64,000 nucleotides of DNA from Amycolatopsis sp. GM8 (GTDB lineage: Bacteria; Actinomycetota; Actinomycetes; Mycobacteriales; Pseudonocardiaceae). Where the stretch lies: positions 1,090,432 to 1,154,431 of the forward strand of contig NZ_JAJKFK010000002.1 in NCBI RefSeq assembly GCF_021653975.1, given 5' to 3'. Every line of letters begins with the position of its first letter. Within the stretch, counting starts at the first letter, position 1. Below are positions 21,887-30,845 of this stretch, piece by piece. Made by a program: the position numbers and the translations under genes. A model generated the notes under the pieces. It saw nothing but the letters and a program-made list of their open reading frames with translations. It was not told the DNA's origin and ran no database searches.

Positions 21887-24226
21887 GTGAGGCACGTAAT
21901 CGTGGTGGTGGTTGCGCTGCTCATGGTGAGCGGCGTACCCATCCCGGCGATCGCCGACAGCGCGGACGGGCCGTTGACGGTGCGGGTCGTGCGGCCCGAC
22001 CAGAACAACGCCGGCGTCGCCGGAATTCTCGTGGTCGCCACGGATCCCTCCGGTGCCAGCGCGAGCGGCACCACCGGCCCCGACGGTTCGGTGGTGATCC
22101 CGACGAGCGCGCTGTCCGGTGGCCGGTACCGGGTCGACGCGTCGATCCCGCCCACGATGAACGGGGTGAAACCCGCGGCGCAGGCGCCCGGTCTGGCCGG
22201 GTTGACCGACTTCGCCGACGTGTCCGGTGGCAAGCCGGTTAACCTGACGATGGCGGTCGGCGATGGCACGGGTGACGTGCAGCTCGGCGACCGGGTGTGG
22301 TTCGACACCGACGGCGACGGTGTGCAGGACGGTGACGAGCCCGCGCTGCCCGGCGTCCGGGTGCAGCTGCTGGCCTGCGACGGGACCGGCGCGCCGCTGG
22401 CGGAGAAGACGACCGACGCGAACGGGCGTTACCTGTTCGGCCCGGCGGACGGTCTGCGGCCGAACACCTGCTACACGGTCAAGTTCGACTACTCCCATGT
22501 GGACACTTCGGGTCTGCCGGGCGCGCCGCCCGTCGAGGGTCTGCGGTGGACCGTACCGCTGGCGAGCGTGCTGCCGGACGCCGATTCCAGTGTGGACCCG
22601 GCCACCGGCACGGTCCGGGTGACGATCGGCCCGCCGGGTTCGGTCGACGACACCGTGGACGCCGGTCTGGTCGGCGGGCTGAACGAGCTCGGCGACCTGG
22701 TGTGGGCCGACGTGAACCGCAACGGCCTGCAGGATCCGGGCGAGCCCGGGGTCGCCGGCGTGCCGGTGTCGCTGCAGAACGGCGACGGCGCCCTCGTCGC
22801 CGCGACCACCACCGGCCCGCACGGGCAGTACGCGTTCTCGCATCTGCCGGACGGCACGTACAAGGTCTGTTTCGACGTGACGAAGCTGCCCGCGCAATAC
22901 GCCGACTACCAGCTGACCAAGCCCAGGGCGGGCAATCCCGGCCAGGACTCGGCGCCCGATCCGGCCGGCGGTTGCACCGCGCCGGTCGAGCTGAAGGCCG
23001 GGCATGAGCAGGACCGGACGCTCGACGCGGGGCTGGCGCCGCCGGTGAATCGCATCGCCGCGCGGGTCTGGTCGGACCTGAACGGCGACGGCGTGCCGGA
23101 CGCGAACGAGCCGGGTATCGCGGGCGTCCCGGTGAAGCTGCGCGGCGACGACGGCAGCCAGCTGGCGCTGACCACCACCGGGCCGGACGGTGCGTACGCC
23201 TTCGACGATGTGCCCGACGGCTCGTACCAGGTGTGCTTCGACCTGGGCAATCTTCCGGACGCGGTCGCCGACTTCACGCCCGCGAAGTACCTCAACTCGT
23301 CGATGGCGAACCCCGCGACCGGCTGCACCCGCGCGGTGACCGTCGGCCTCGGGAAGCGCGAGGACACCACGCTGAGCACGGGGCTCGCCGCGCCGCCCAA
23401 TGAGATCGGTGACCGGGTGTGGTTCGACAGCAACCGCAACGGGTTGCAGGATCCGGTGGAAGCGGGGATCGCCGGGGTGCCGGTCCGGCTGGTGCAGGAC
23501 AGCCGCGACGTGGCGACCACCAGGACCGGCGCGGACGGGGTGTACTCGTTCAAGGGGATTCCCGACGGTGCGTACCAGGTTTGCTTCGACCCCAAGGGTT
23601 TTCCACCCGCCTATGCCGGTGGGCAGTGGTCCAAGCCGCATGCCGGGGACCTGACCAAGGACTCCGACGTCGACCTCGGCACGTCGTGCACGCCCACGGT
23701 CAGCGTCGGCCCCGGGCATCGCGACGAGTCCACTTTGGATGCTGGCGTGGTCGCCGCGCGCAACCGGGTCGGCGATGTCGTGTGGTTCGACCGCAACGGC
23801 AATGGCGTGCGGGACCCGGACGAGCCGGGTGCGGCGGGCCTGACTGTCACGATGAAGGACGCGACGGGGCGCGTCGTGGCCACCACCCGCACCGGCGCGG
23901 ACGGCGGGTACCTGCTGGACGACCTGCCCGACGGCTCGTACCAGGTGTGCCTCGATCTCGGGCGGCTGGCGCCGGAGTTCACGACCTACCGCGTGCCGGG
24001 TGGGGACAACGGGTGTACGCCGCCGATCACCGTCGGGCCGAAGCCGCGTGAGGACCTGACGGTGAAAATCGGCCTGGTCGCCGCTGCCCCGGCGGTCGCT
24101 CCCGCGGCGGAGAAGTCGGATACCGGCGGCTGGAACTTCCCGGTCGGCTGGATCCTGTTCACGGCGGCGGTCGTGGTGGCCGGCGGCGTGTTCACGTTGC
24201 GCTGGTGGAAGACCGTGGAGCGGTGA
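21887..24226 (+). CDS. Secreted surface protein with five SdrD-B-like repeats
   Basis: 779-aa exported protein. A signal peptide (residues 1-24, ending PAIADSA) is followed by a Cna-B-like domain and five SdrD-B-type modules starting near residues 131, 266, 387, 505 and 626. Each opens with a variant of GDRVWFDTDGDGVQDGDEPA, an Asp/Asn-rich calcium-binding loop, and closes with DGSYQVCFDL-like strands. A C-terminal membrane helix (VGWILFTAAVVVAGGVFTL) and the tail RWWKTVER look like a sorting signal, but no LPXTG is present; SDTGG precedes the helix. GGGGAG lies six bases before the GTG start. Probable adhesin or wall-linked stalk. Confidence 0.88.
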   Translation: MRHVIVVVVALLMVSGVPIPAIADSADGPLTVRVVRPDQNNAGVAGILVVATDPSGASASGTTGPDGSVVIPTSALSGGRYRVDASIPPTMNGVKPAAQAPGLAGLTDFADVSGGKPVNLTMAVGDGTGDVQLGDRVWFDTDGDGVQDGDEPALPGVRVQLLACDGTGAPLAEKTTDANGRYLFGPADGLRPNTCYTVKFDYSHVDTSGLPGAPPVEGLRWTVPLASVLPDADSSVDPATGTVRVTIGPPGSVDDTVDAGLVGGLNELGDLVWADVNRNGLQDPGEPGVAGVPVSLQNGDGALVAATTTGPHGQYAFSHLPDGTYKVCFDVTKLPAQYADYQLTKPRAGNPGQDSAPDPAGGCTAPVELKAGHEQDRTLDAGLAPPVNRIAARVWSDLNGDGVPDANEPGIAGVPVKLRGDDGSQLALTTTGPDGAYAFDDVPDGSYQVCFDLGNLPDAVADFTPAKYLNSSMANPATGCTRAVTVGLGKREDTTLSTGLAAPPNEIGDRVWFDSNRNGLQDPVEAGIAGVPVRLVQDSRDVATTRTGADGVYSFKGIPDGAYQVCFDPKGFPPAYAGGQWSKPHAGDLTKDSDVDLGTSCTPTVSVGPGHRDESTLDAGVVAARNRVGDVVWFDRNGNGVRDPDEPGAAGLTVTMKDATGRVVATTRTGADGGYLLDDLPDGSYQVCLDLGRLAPEFTTYRVPGGDNGCTPPITVGPKPREDLTVKIGLVAAAPAVAPAAEKSDTGGWNFPVGWILFTAAVVVAGGVFTLRWWKTVER

Positions 24227-24229
24227 GGC

Positions 24230-24580
24230 TCAGAAGCATGCCGCCCGCAAGGATCCGAGGTTGTCGGCGTTCCGCTGTACCCAGTCGTTGACGTCGCTCA
24301 ACCCCGCGGCCCGGCGCTGCTCCAAGGCCACATACGAGTCGGCGATCGTGACCAGGTTCTGCTTCAGGTCCTGGTCCGAGGCCTGGTTCGCGAGTTCCCG
24401 CAGGCGGTTGGCCTTGTCCTGTGCCTGCGCGGCGAGCTCGCTCGGGTCCAGGTTCGGGTTGAGGTTGGTCAGGCCCAGCGCCTCGGCGCACACGCTCGCC
24501 TTGTCCGACGCCGAGCTGACCTGGTCGCAGGCGGTGAGCATGAGCGTCGCGGCGACGATGGCGGCGAGGGCAGGTTTCAT
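24230..24580 (-). CDS. Small lipoprotein of unknown function
   Basis: 116-aa predicted lipoprotein; the start MKPALAAIVA was chosen because it gives a signal peptide with lipobox LTAC. The mature part is helical and rich in Ala, Asn and Gln (LAAQAQDKANRLRELANQAS), with two further cysteines (VCAEAL and the C-terminal AACF) that may form a disulfide. It converges on the surface-protein gene with a 3-base gap. No function is assigned. Confidence 0.78.
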   Translation of the reverse strand: MKPALAAIVAATLMLTACDQVSSASDKASVCAEALGLTNLNPNLDPSELAAQAQDKANRLRELANQASDQDLKQNLVTIADSYVALEQRRAAGLSDVNDWVQRNADNLGSLRAACF

Positions 24581-24825
24581 GTGCTGAAGGTATCGGTGCC
24601 GGGTTTGTGCGGCGGGGATTTGGGGGTGACGGGTTCTCGGCGGTGCGGGGTGGTCATCGTGCCGCCGGTCGCCGGGTCGTGGACGACGACCGGGCCCGCG
24701 CGTGAGAAAGCGCGCGTGCCCGCCGGAACCCGAACCCGGCAGGCCGGCGATCACGACGAGTGACCGGGGCTCGCCCGTCATCCGCAGCATGTTCGGCCAA
24801 CGAATGGCACACCGCCCGGCGTTAC
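24581..24825. other. Intergenic segment with an open minus-strand frame
   Basis: No gene with a convincing start was found. On the minus strand a frame is open from 24750 to a TGA at 24577-24579 that overlaps the lipoprotein ATG. It has strongly G/C-ending codons and encodes a Pro/Thr-rich stretch (GPVVVHDPATGGTMTT). Its only ATG gives 25 residues. It may be a gene remnant. Confidence 0.35.
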
Positions 24826-26001
24826 TCACTTAACAGACGAAACAGACACCCTCCGCCCGACCTGCAGGAGCAAGCCGGTCGAAGCGATCGCGAGCCCGCC
24901 GAGGCCCGCCGCGGCGAAACCCGCCGCCGCCGACGAGTGGTCCATGGTGAAGCCGACGACGGGGCTGCCGAGTGCCGCGCCGAGCCGGCTCGCCGAGTCC
25001 AGCAGGCCCATCGCCTCGCCCCGCACCCGCGCCGGTGCCACCCGGCTGACCACCTCGGCCGTCGATGCGAGCGTCGGCGCGCACGCCAGGTTCGCCGGGA
25101 ACAGTGCGAGCGCCAGCAGCCACCACGGGTGCGCGAACAAACCCGCGGGAATCGTCAGCAGGCACAACAACACGAGCAACACCGGCAGCGACAGCGACCG
25201 CTGCACGCCGCCGTGCGCGAGCCCGCCGATGATCGACGCCACGCACAGGCCGATGATCACGACCCCGGCCCAGCCGGCCTCACCGGTCTCCCGCAGCGCG
25301 GCGAGCACCGCGATTTCCGTCCCCGCCAAGCAGAACACCGCACCCGTGGCGATCACGAGCGTCGCGACCAGCCGTCGCGTCAGCCAGTCCCGCGGTTTCG
25401 GCCGCGGCCCTTCGACGACATCCTGCTCGTGCCGGACCGGCGGGTTGAACCACCACAACGCGACGCTCACCGCAGCGAACCACACGCCGATCCCGACGAG
25501 CGCCACCGAGGCGGAAACCTGGGTCGCGACGGCGACACCCGCCGCCGGGCCGACCATGAACGACGCCTCGAGCGAGATCGAGTCCAGCGAGTACGCCGAC
25601 CGCCGCAGCTCGGTGGGCGTCAGCGCGGTCAGCACCTGCCGCGAGATCGAGCTGACCGGCACCACGAGCATGCCCGCGACCAGCGCGACGCACACCAGCA
25701 CCGGATACGGCAGCCGCGGCGTGCTCACCCAGTACGCCGTCGACACGACACCGCACACCAGCACGACCGGCCGCAGCCCGCACCGGTCGATCATCCGGCC
25801 GACCAGCGGCGAGCCGACCGCGCTGCCCACCGTGGTCATCGTGCCGACCAGTCCGGCCTCGCCGTAGCCGCGGCCCAGGTCGGCGACCACGTGCAGGGTC
25901 AGCGTGTAGCCCATCGCCGCGATCGGCACGCGGGCGAACAGCATCAGCAGGATCGTCGCGGGTACACCGGGCAGCCCCAGAACACGCCGGTAGGACAGCA
26001 C
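24826..26001 (-). CDS. MFS transporter
   Basis: Twelve-helix major facilitator (391 aa, GTG start). The motif-A-like loop GSPLVGRMIDRCGLRPV lies between helices 2 and 3, and an RGEAMGLLDSASRLGAALGS stretch lies in the second half. The protein is divergent from a DHA2 pump across a 74-base region with dyad symmetry, so the two may share a regulator. Substrate unknown; exporter by resemblance. Confidence 0.87.
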   Translation of the reverse strand: MLSYRRVLGLPGVPATILLMLFARVPIAAMGYTLTLHVVADLGRGYGEAGLVGTMTTVGSAVGSPLVGRMIDRCGLRPVVLVCGVVSTAYWVSTPRLPYPVLVCVALVAGMLVVPVSSISRQVLTALTPTELRRSAYSLDSISLEASFMVGPAAGVAVATQVSASVALVGIGVWFAAVSVALWWFNPPVRHEQDVVEGPRPKPRDWLTRRLVATLVIATGAVFCLAGTEIAVLAALRETGEAGWAGVVIIGLCVASIIGGLAHGGVQRSLSLPVLLVLLCLLTIPAGLFAHPWWLLALALFPANLACAPTLASTAEVVSRVAPARVRGEAMGLLDSASRLGAALGSPVVGFTMDHSSAAAGFAAAGLGGLAIASTGLLLQVGRRVSVSSVK

Positions 26002-26009
26002 GCGTCAAG

Positions 26010-26062
26010 TCTGGCACTTCGAGCAAATTGATAGTAGCTTTCAAAAGAAAGTAGCTGCCAGA
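26010..26062. promoter_or_regulatory. Candidate operator between two divergent MFS genes
   Basis: This AT-rich interval holds nested symmetry: outer arms TCTGGCA (26010-26016) and TGCCAGA (26056-26062), an inner inverted repeat CTTTC-AAAA-GAAAG (26038-26051), and direct repeats AGTAGCT at 26033 and 26050. It spans the region where both promoters must lie. The nearby TetR gene is the likely binder; this is inference. Confidence 0.5.
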
Positions 26063-26075
26063 TTTGAGGTGAGAG

Positions 26076-27566
26076 ATGAACGCTTCCGATCCGCGGCGCT
26101 GGTGGGCGCTCGGCGCGCTCGCGGTCGCGCTGCTGGCCTTCGGGCTCGACGTCACGGTCCTGTCCGTCGCGCTGCCCACGCTCGCGGTCGACCTGCGCGC
26201 GTCGACCAGTCAGCTGCAGTGGTTTTCCAACGCCTACACGCTGGTGCTCGCCGCCGGGCTGCTCCCGGCCGGCCTGCTCGGCGACCGGTTCGGCCCCAAG
26301 CGCCTGCTGCTCGGCGCGCTGACGCTGTTCGGCCTGGCCTCGGTCGCCTGCGCGTACTCCAATTCGGCCGAGACGCTCATCGCGTCGCGGGTCCTGCTCG
26401 GTATCGGCGGCGCGTTCCTCGTGCCGATGTCGATGTCCGTGCTCGCCGTGCTGTTCCCGGGCAAGGACCGCGGCCGCGCGATCGCGGTGTGGGCCGCGGC
26501 GATGGCACTCGGCATCCCGCTCGGCCCGGTCGTCGGCGGCTGGCTGCTGGACAACTTCTGGTGGGGCTCGGCGTTCCTGATCAACGTGCCGCCCATCGCC
26601 ATCGGCATCGTGATGCTGATCCGGCTGCTGCCCGACATCCCCGGCAATCCGGCGCAGCGCATCGACTTCCGCGGCATCGCGCTGTCCAGCCTCGGGCTCG
26701 TCGCGCTCACCTACGGTCTCGTCGAGGCCGGTGACCGCGGCTGGGATTCCGCCTGGGCGCTGGTGCCGATGCTCGGCGGCGTACTGCTGCTCGCCGGGTT
26801 CGCCGCGTGGCTCGGCCGCGCCCGTGACCCGCTCGTCGACCCGAAGTTGTTCTCCTCCAACGGTTTCCGCTGGGGCGCGGTGCTGGCGACGCTGGCGTCG
26901 TTCGCGATGATGGGCGCGATGTTCGTGCTGCCGCAGTACTTCCAGGCGGTGTTCGGGACGGACGCGCTGGGCACTGGGCTGCGGCTGCTGCCGGTGGTCG
27001 GCGGTCTGCTGGTGGGGGTGCAGATCGCCGACCGGATCCGGCCGCGGCTGGGTGCGAAAGTGGTCGTCACCGCGGGTTTCGCGTTGCTCGTCGCCGGGCT
27101 CGCGATCGGGGCCAACACGAGCGTTGGGCACGGGTACGGGTTCGCCGCGGTGTGGGTTTCGCTGATCGGGCTCGGCCTCGGGTTCTCGCTGCCGCCGGCG
27201 ATGGACATCGCGCTGGGCGCGCTGAGCCCCGCCCGCGCCGGCGTCGGTTCGGGTCTGCTGCAGGCGTTGCGCCAGGTCGGCGGCACGCTCGGGGTCACGA
27301 TCCTCGGCACCGTGCTCAACGCGGCCTATCGCGGCGGGCTGCCTGCCGGAACCCCGGACGCCGCAAGGGAAAACGTCGCGGTCGGGGTCCGGGTACCGGG
27401 GCTGGCCGACGCCGCGCGACGGGCGTTCGTGCACGGGATGAACGGGACGCTGTGGGTGTGCGCGGCGTTCGCGGTACTCGGCGCGGTGCTGACGGTCGCG
27501 TTCCTGCCACGCACCGCCGAGGACGTGGCCGAGGCAGAATCGGGGCATGAAGTCGTCGCAGGCTGA
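26076..27566 (+). CDS. DHA2 family (EmrB/QacA-type) MFS efflux transporter
   Basis: Fourteen-helix drug-efflux protein (496 aa). Helix 1 carries the DHA2 motif LDVTVLSVALPTLAVDL, followed by QWFSNAYTLVLAAGLLPAG, motif A GLLGDRFGPKRLLLGAL and the motif C-like helix GIPLGPVVGGWLLD. GAGGTGAG stands just before the ATG. It overlaps the downstream TetR gene by 20 bases, so pump and repressor are co-transcribed, the usual arrangement for autoregulated multidrug efflux. Confidence 0.93.
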   Translation: MNASDPRRWWALGALAVALLAFGLDVTVLSVALPTLAVDLRASTSQLQWFSNAYTLVLAAGLLPAGLLGDRFGPKRLLLGALTLFGLASVACAYSNSAETLIASRVLLGIGGAFLVPMSMSVLAVLFPGKDRGRAIAVWAAAMALGIPLGPVVGGWLLDNFWWGSAFLINVPPIAIGIVMLIRLLPDIPGNPAQRIDFRGIALSSLGLVALTYGLVEAGDRGWDSAWALVPMLGGVLLLAGFAAWLGRARDPLVDPKLFSSNGFRWGAVLATLASFAMMGAMFVLPQYFQAVFGTDALGTGLRLLPVVGGLLVGVQIADRIRPRLGAKVVVTAGFALLVAGLAIGANTSVGHGYGFAAVWVSLIGLGLGFSLPPAMDIALGALSPARAGVGSGLLQALRQVGGTLGVTILGTVLNAAYRGGLPAGTPDAARENVAVGVRVPGLADAARRAFVHGMNGTLWVCAAFAVLGAVLTVAFLPRTAEDVAEAESGHEVVAG

Positions 27567-28140
27567 GCCAGGGCTCCGCGAACGCAAGAAGGCCAGGACG
27601 CGGGCCGCGATCCAGGACGCGGCCCTGCGCCTGTTCATGGCGCAGGGCTACGACGAGACCACGATCGAGCAGATCGCCGCGGCTGCCGACATCTCGCAGA
27701 GCACGTTCTTCCGGTACTTCCCGACCAAAGAGGACACGGTCCGCTACGACCGGCTCGACCCGGTGCTCATCCGCTCCTTCCTCCGCCAGCCCGCCGAGTT
27801 GCCCCCGATCGCGGCGATTCGCAAGGCGATCGACGAGGTGTACTCCGGCATGCGCGCGGAGGAGTCCGAACTGGAACTCGCCCGCCAGCGGCTCGTCTTC
27901 TCGGTGCCGGAGCTGCGGGCACTGCTGATGGACCAGATGGCCGAGGGCATCGGGATGCTCGACGAGGCGATCGCCCAACGCCTCGGGCGGGACGTGCACG
28001 ACCTCGCGGTGCAGACCTGGTCCGGGATCCTGGTCGGGCTCATCATGTCCGCCTACTTCGCGTCGCGGGAGGATCCGGACCGGTTGATGGACGAGTTCGG
28101 CAAACGCCTCGCCTGCTTCGAAGCCGGCCTACCCGAGTGA
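27547..28140 (+). CDS. TetR family transcriptional regulator
   Basis: 197-aa repressor. The N-terminal helix-turn-helix (ARTRAAIQDAALRLFMAQGY, TIEQIAAAADISQSTFFRYF) is canonical, with a variable C-terminal ligand domain. Its start lies inside the end of the efflux gene, so it is likely to control that operon and perhaps the divergent MFS gene. Ligand unknown. Confidence 0.93.
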   Translation: MKSSQAEPGLRERKKARTRAAIQDAALRLFMAQGYDETTIEQIAAAADISQSTFFRYFPTKEDTVRYDRLDPVLIRSFLRQPAELPPIAAIRKAIDEVYSGMRAEESELELARQRLVFSVPELRALLMDQMAEGIGMLDEAIAQRLGRDVHDLAVQTWSGILVGLIMSAYFASREDPDRLMDEFGKRLACFEAGLPE

Positions 28141-28193
28141 TCCACCTCCCTTTTCTTGACCAGTTCCAAAAAGCGGAGGAAGCTACAGAAGCT

Positions 28194-28622
28194 ATGACGC
28201 ACCAGGTCAACCCGGTACGGGACCGGCTCAAGGCGGCCGGCCTGCGGATCACCGCGCCGCGCGTCGCCGTGCTCGAATGGCTCGCCGTGCATCCCCACGC
28301 CACGGCCGACCAGGTCGCGGAGGGGGTCCGGCAGGTACTCGGTTCGGTGTCCACCCAGGCCGTGTACGACGTGCTGGGCGCCTGCACGAACGCGGAACTG
28401 GTGCGGCGCATCGAGCCCGCCGGCCACCCGGCACGGTTCGAGACCCGCACCGGCGATCGGCACCACCACCTGGTCTGCCGTAGCTGCGGGCGCACCGAGG
28501 ACGTCGACTTCGTGCGGGGCGACGCGGCCTGTCTCGAACCCGGCGACGCGGGCGGCTTCGCGGTGGACGACGCGGAGGTCGTCTTCTGGGGGCTATGCCC
28601 GAACTGCAGCCGCGCGAAATAG
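28194..28622 (+). CDS. Fur family transcriptional regulator (FurA-like)
   Basis: Metal- or peroxide-responsive repressor (142 aa from MTHQVNPVRDRL; the frame is open to a GTG at 28137 overlapping the TetR stop). The winged helix LRITAPRVAVLEWL and VSTQAVYDVLGACTNAELVR is followed by the regulatory metal site HHHLVCRSCG and a C-terminal CPNC, forming the structural zinc site. No catalase gene follows, unlike mycobacterial furA-katG. A strong terminator lies 18 bases after the stop. Confidence 0.92.
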   Translation: MTHQVNPVRDRLKAAGLRITAPRVAVLEWLAVHPHATADQVAEGVRQVLGSVSTQAVYDVLGACTNAELVRRIEPAGHPARFETRTGDRHHHLVCRSCGRTEDVDFVRGDAACLEPGDAGGFAVDDAEVVFWGLCPNCSRAK

Positions 28623-28640
28623 GACTCCCACCACGGAGCA

Positions 28641-28674
28641 GCGGCCCCGGTGGGCTTCGGCCCGCCGGGGCCGC
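28641..28674 (+). terminator. Strong hairpin terminator after fur
   Basis: GCGGCCCCGG (28641-28650) and CCGGGGCCGC (28665-28674) are perfect 10-bp arms; inside them a T-G wobble and GGGC/GCCC close on a TTCG tetraloop (28656-28659). The stem is 15 bp with no T-tract, common for high-G+C terminators. Confidence 0.8.
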
Positions 28675-29028
28675 CTGGTGTCCGGCGCGCTGCGACGAAC
28701 GGGCCCGCCAAGACCCCAAAAGTGGAAAGGTTTTTCATGATCACTCCGGTGTGATCAAGGCGAGAGATCACCGAATGCACCGGATCGAGTGGGCGTGTCG
28801 AATCTTCGGGGTGAGGCTGCCACGCAGCGCGACGCCCGTCTCGGGCTTCATGATCATCGGGCGAAGGGGTGATCCGGACCCGTTCATCATTCCGTGCAGA
28901 ATTCGCACGATTCGATTCCGGCACGTAAGGGTGACTCGCCGTCCCCAACGGGTGATCAAGTGGTGGGGCCCTGACCCCGGCGGTACCCATAGCTCCTGTT
29001 AGGTCTACCGAGGCCAGGAGGTTAGGGA
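28675..29028. other. Intergenic region with a TGATCA-type dyad
   Basis: No gene is supported here. The segment contains TGATCAC-N6-GTGATCA (28738-28757), a perfect 7-bp inverted repeat, and several further GTGATC/GATCA words (for example near 28768, 28850, 28870 and 28951). These may be regulator sites for the downstream secreted-protein gene, whose start is preceded by AGGAGG. A promoter could not be placed. Confidence 0.4.
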
Positions 29029-29658
29029 ATGAAAGGCAAGTTTGCCCGGATCATCGCGGTGGCGGTGGCGGGAAGCGTGCTCGCGATGACCGGAGCCGGT
29101 GTCGCGGCCGCGGATGGCAAGGGCAGCTCCAGCACGGAGGCGGTCGGCCAGCAGGTCCTGCAGCTTCGCGACCAGCTGACCAGGGCCGCCTACGGCGCCG
29201 ACGTACCAGGCACCCAGCGCTCGCTCGACCAGCTCAACCCGGTCCTCGGTGACCTCGCCGCGGGACAGAAGTACTCCATCCAGGCCGACCAGCAGCGCCA
29301 GGCGGCCGACGCGCAGACCTACGCCGGGGAGAGCAGCCGCATCCTGGCCGACCCGTCGCAGGCCGGGACGGTGCGCCAGCTGCCGGTGGCGTTGCCGGAT
29401 CTGCCGGACCTGCCGCCGCCGCTGAACATCATCAGCAACCTCGTGAAGAGCCTGCTGTCGCTGGTCACCGGCCTGCTTTCGGGCCTGCTCGGTGGTGGCG
29501 GGCTGCCGCCGCTGCCGGTGCCCGGCCTGCCGGGCCTGCCGGGTGGGGCGCCCAGCCTGCCCACCCCGGGTGCGCCCAGCCTGCCGACACCGGGTGCGCC
29601 CGCGCTGCCGGTTCCGGGTGCGCCGAGCTTGCCCGTGCCGCCGCTGCCGGGCGTTTAA
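29029..29658 (+). CDS. Secreted Pro/Leu/Gly-rich repeat protein
   Basis: 209-aa exported protein with a clear signal peptide (MKGKFARIIAVAVAGSVLAM, cleavage near GVAAA-DG). The mature N-terminal half is helical and Gln-rich; the C-terminal half holds an amphipathic Leu stretch (NLVKSLLSLVTGLLSGLLGG) and then tandem GAPSLPTP-like octapeptides (at least four copies). Such tails span or stick to the cell wall. AGGAGG precedes the ATG and an intrinsic terminator follows. No family is recognised. Confidence 0.83.
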   Translation: MKGKFARIIAVAVAGSVLAMTGAGVAAADGKGSSSTEAVGQQVLQLRDQLTRAAYGADVPGTQRSLDQLNPVLGDLAAGQKYSIQADQQRQAADAQTYAGESSRILADPSQAGTVRQLPVALPDLPDLPPPLNIISNLVKSLLSLVTGLLSGLLGGGGLPPLPVPGLPGLPGGAPSLPTPGAPSLPTPGAPALPVPGAPSLPVPPLPGV

Positions 29659-29680
29659 GTCAGCACCGAATGAGGGGGGC

Positions 29681-29722
29681 CCGGGGCCTGGCGTGACAAC
29701 ACGCCAGGCCCCGGTTCTTTTT
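29681..29722 (+). terminator. Intrinsic terminator
   Basis: Perfect 15-bp arms CCGGGGCCTGGCGTG (29681-29695) and CACGCCAGGCCCCGG (29700-29714) enclose the loop ACAA and are followed by TTCTTTTT. It ends the secreted-protein transcript, and the T-tract runs into the stop codon of the convergent esterase gene. Confidence 0.93.
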
Positions 29723-30776
29723 ATCGTCTGATCCCCGAAAGCCCCATCCGGAGCGCACCGGCCGCTTCCGACATCGCCTCGCGGAACCGGTGGCCGATGC
29801 CGAGGAAGTTGGCGTAGCCGTGGATCAGGTCGGACTGCAGGCTCACCGCGACCGGCACCCCCGCCGCCCGCAGCTTTTCGCCGTAGGCCAGACCCTCGTC
29901 GCGCAGCGGATCGAAGCCGGAGACCGCGATGTAGGCCGGCGGGAGACCCGGGAAGTCCTTGCCCAGCAACGGAGACATCCGCGGATCGGTGCGGTCGACG
30001 CCAGTCGGCGCGTAGTGGTCGATGAACCACGTCATGTCCGCGTCGGTCAGGAAGAAGCCGTCGCCGAAGATCTCCCTCGACCGGCGGCGCACCGAGGCGT
30101 CCACCCCGGGGTACAGCAGCAGCTGGAACGCCGGCGCCGGACCGCCCCGGCCGGTGGTGACCTGCGCCGTCACCGCGGCCAGGTTGCCGCCCGCGCTGTC
30201 CCCGCCCACGGCGATGCGCTCCGGGTCGGCGCCGAGGTCTTTCGCTTTGGCGTAGGCGAATTCGAACGCCGTCACCGCGTCGTCCACGGCCGCCGGGAAC
30301 GAGTTCTCGGGCGCGAGGCGGTATTCGATCGACAGCACCCGCACGCCCGCGTACTTCGCGAAGAAGCGCGCCGCGGTGTCGTGGCTTTCGCGCGTGCCGA
30401 TCACCCAGCCGCCGCCGTGGTAGAAGACGAGCAGTCCGGAGTTCTCCGGCAGCCCGCGCGGCGTGTACAGGGTCGCCGGGATACCGCCGTTCTCGTCGGG
30501 GATCGTCAGCTCGTGCTTGGTGACCGGGCCGGCCGGCGCGCCGCTGACCAGATGCTGGGAACGGGCGAGCATCCGCCGAGCCAGTTCGGGCGTCTTCTTC
30601 GACATCGATACGCCCGCGAAGTTCTGGAGCCGCAACAGTAACTGGGCATCGAGCGAGAGGACCTGCCCGTCGAGCCGGATGGCCCGGCCGGCGATGAGCC
30701 GACGCACCGGGCGCGGAAGCGCGAAGACCAGCTGGGCCCCGGTTGCTTCGACGCGGGACCGGAGGGTGTTGACCAC
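29721..30776 (-). CDS. Alpha/beta hydrolase, hormone-sensitive-lipase family esterase
   Basis: 351-aa esterase from GTG 30776 (VVNTLRSRVEATG); the open frame extends much further upstream but only as antisense of the reductase gene. The oxyanion motif HGGGW, the nucleophile GDSAGG, the acid in DPLRDEG and the His in LIHGYANF form the family triad. No ribosome-binding site is obvious, so the start is moderate. It is divergent from the FMN reductase across a region with an 18-bp palindrome. Confidence 0.9.
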   Translation of the reverse strand: MVNTLRSRVEATGAQLVFALPRPVRRLIAGRAIRLDGQVLSLDAQLLLRLQNFAGVSMSKKTPELARRMLARSQHLVSGAPAGPVTKHELTIPDENGGIPATLYTPRGLPENSGLLVFYHGGGWVIGTRESHDTAARFFAKYAGVRVLSIEYRLAPENSFPAAVDDAVTAFEFAYAKAKDLGADPERIAVGGDSAGGNLAAVTAQVTTGRGGPAPAFQLLLYPGVDASVRRRSREIFGDGFFLTDADMTWFIDHYAPTGVDRTDPRMSPLLGKDFPGLPPAYIAVSGFDPLRDEGLAYGEKLRAAGVPVAVSLQSDLIHGYANFLGIGHRFREAMSEAAGALRMGLSGIRR

Positions 30777-30845
30777 GGCTGCTGACGTTACCGGTGAGTA
30801 GGGCGGAATGCCAGATGTGACTTGGGCCTCCGTCTCAAGTCTGGT

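Noticed and set aside
24700..24800. Minus-strand GLPGSGSGG resembling a P-loop
   Set aside because: The Walker lysine is missing, the frame has no following kinase motifs, and codon bias switches to another frame.
28194..28622. Fur gene as part of a furA-katG pair
   Set aside because: A strong terminator follows the gene and no catalase-peroxidase gene is present in the window.
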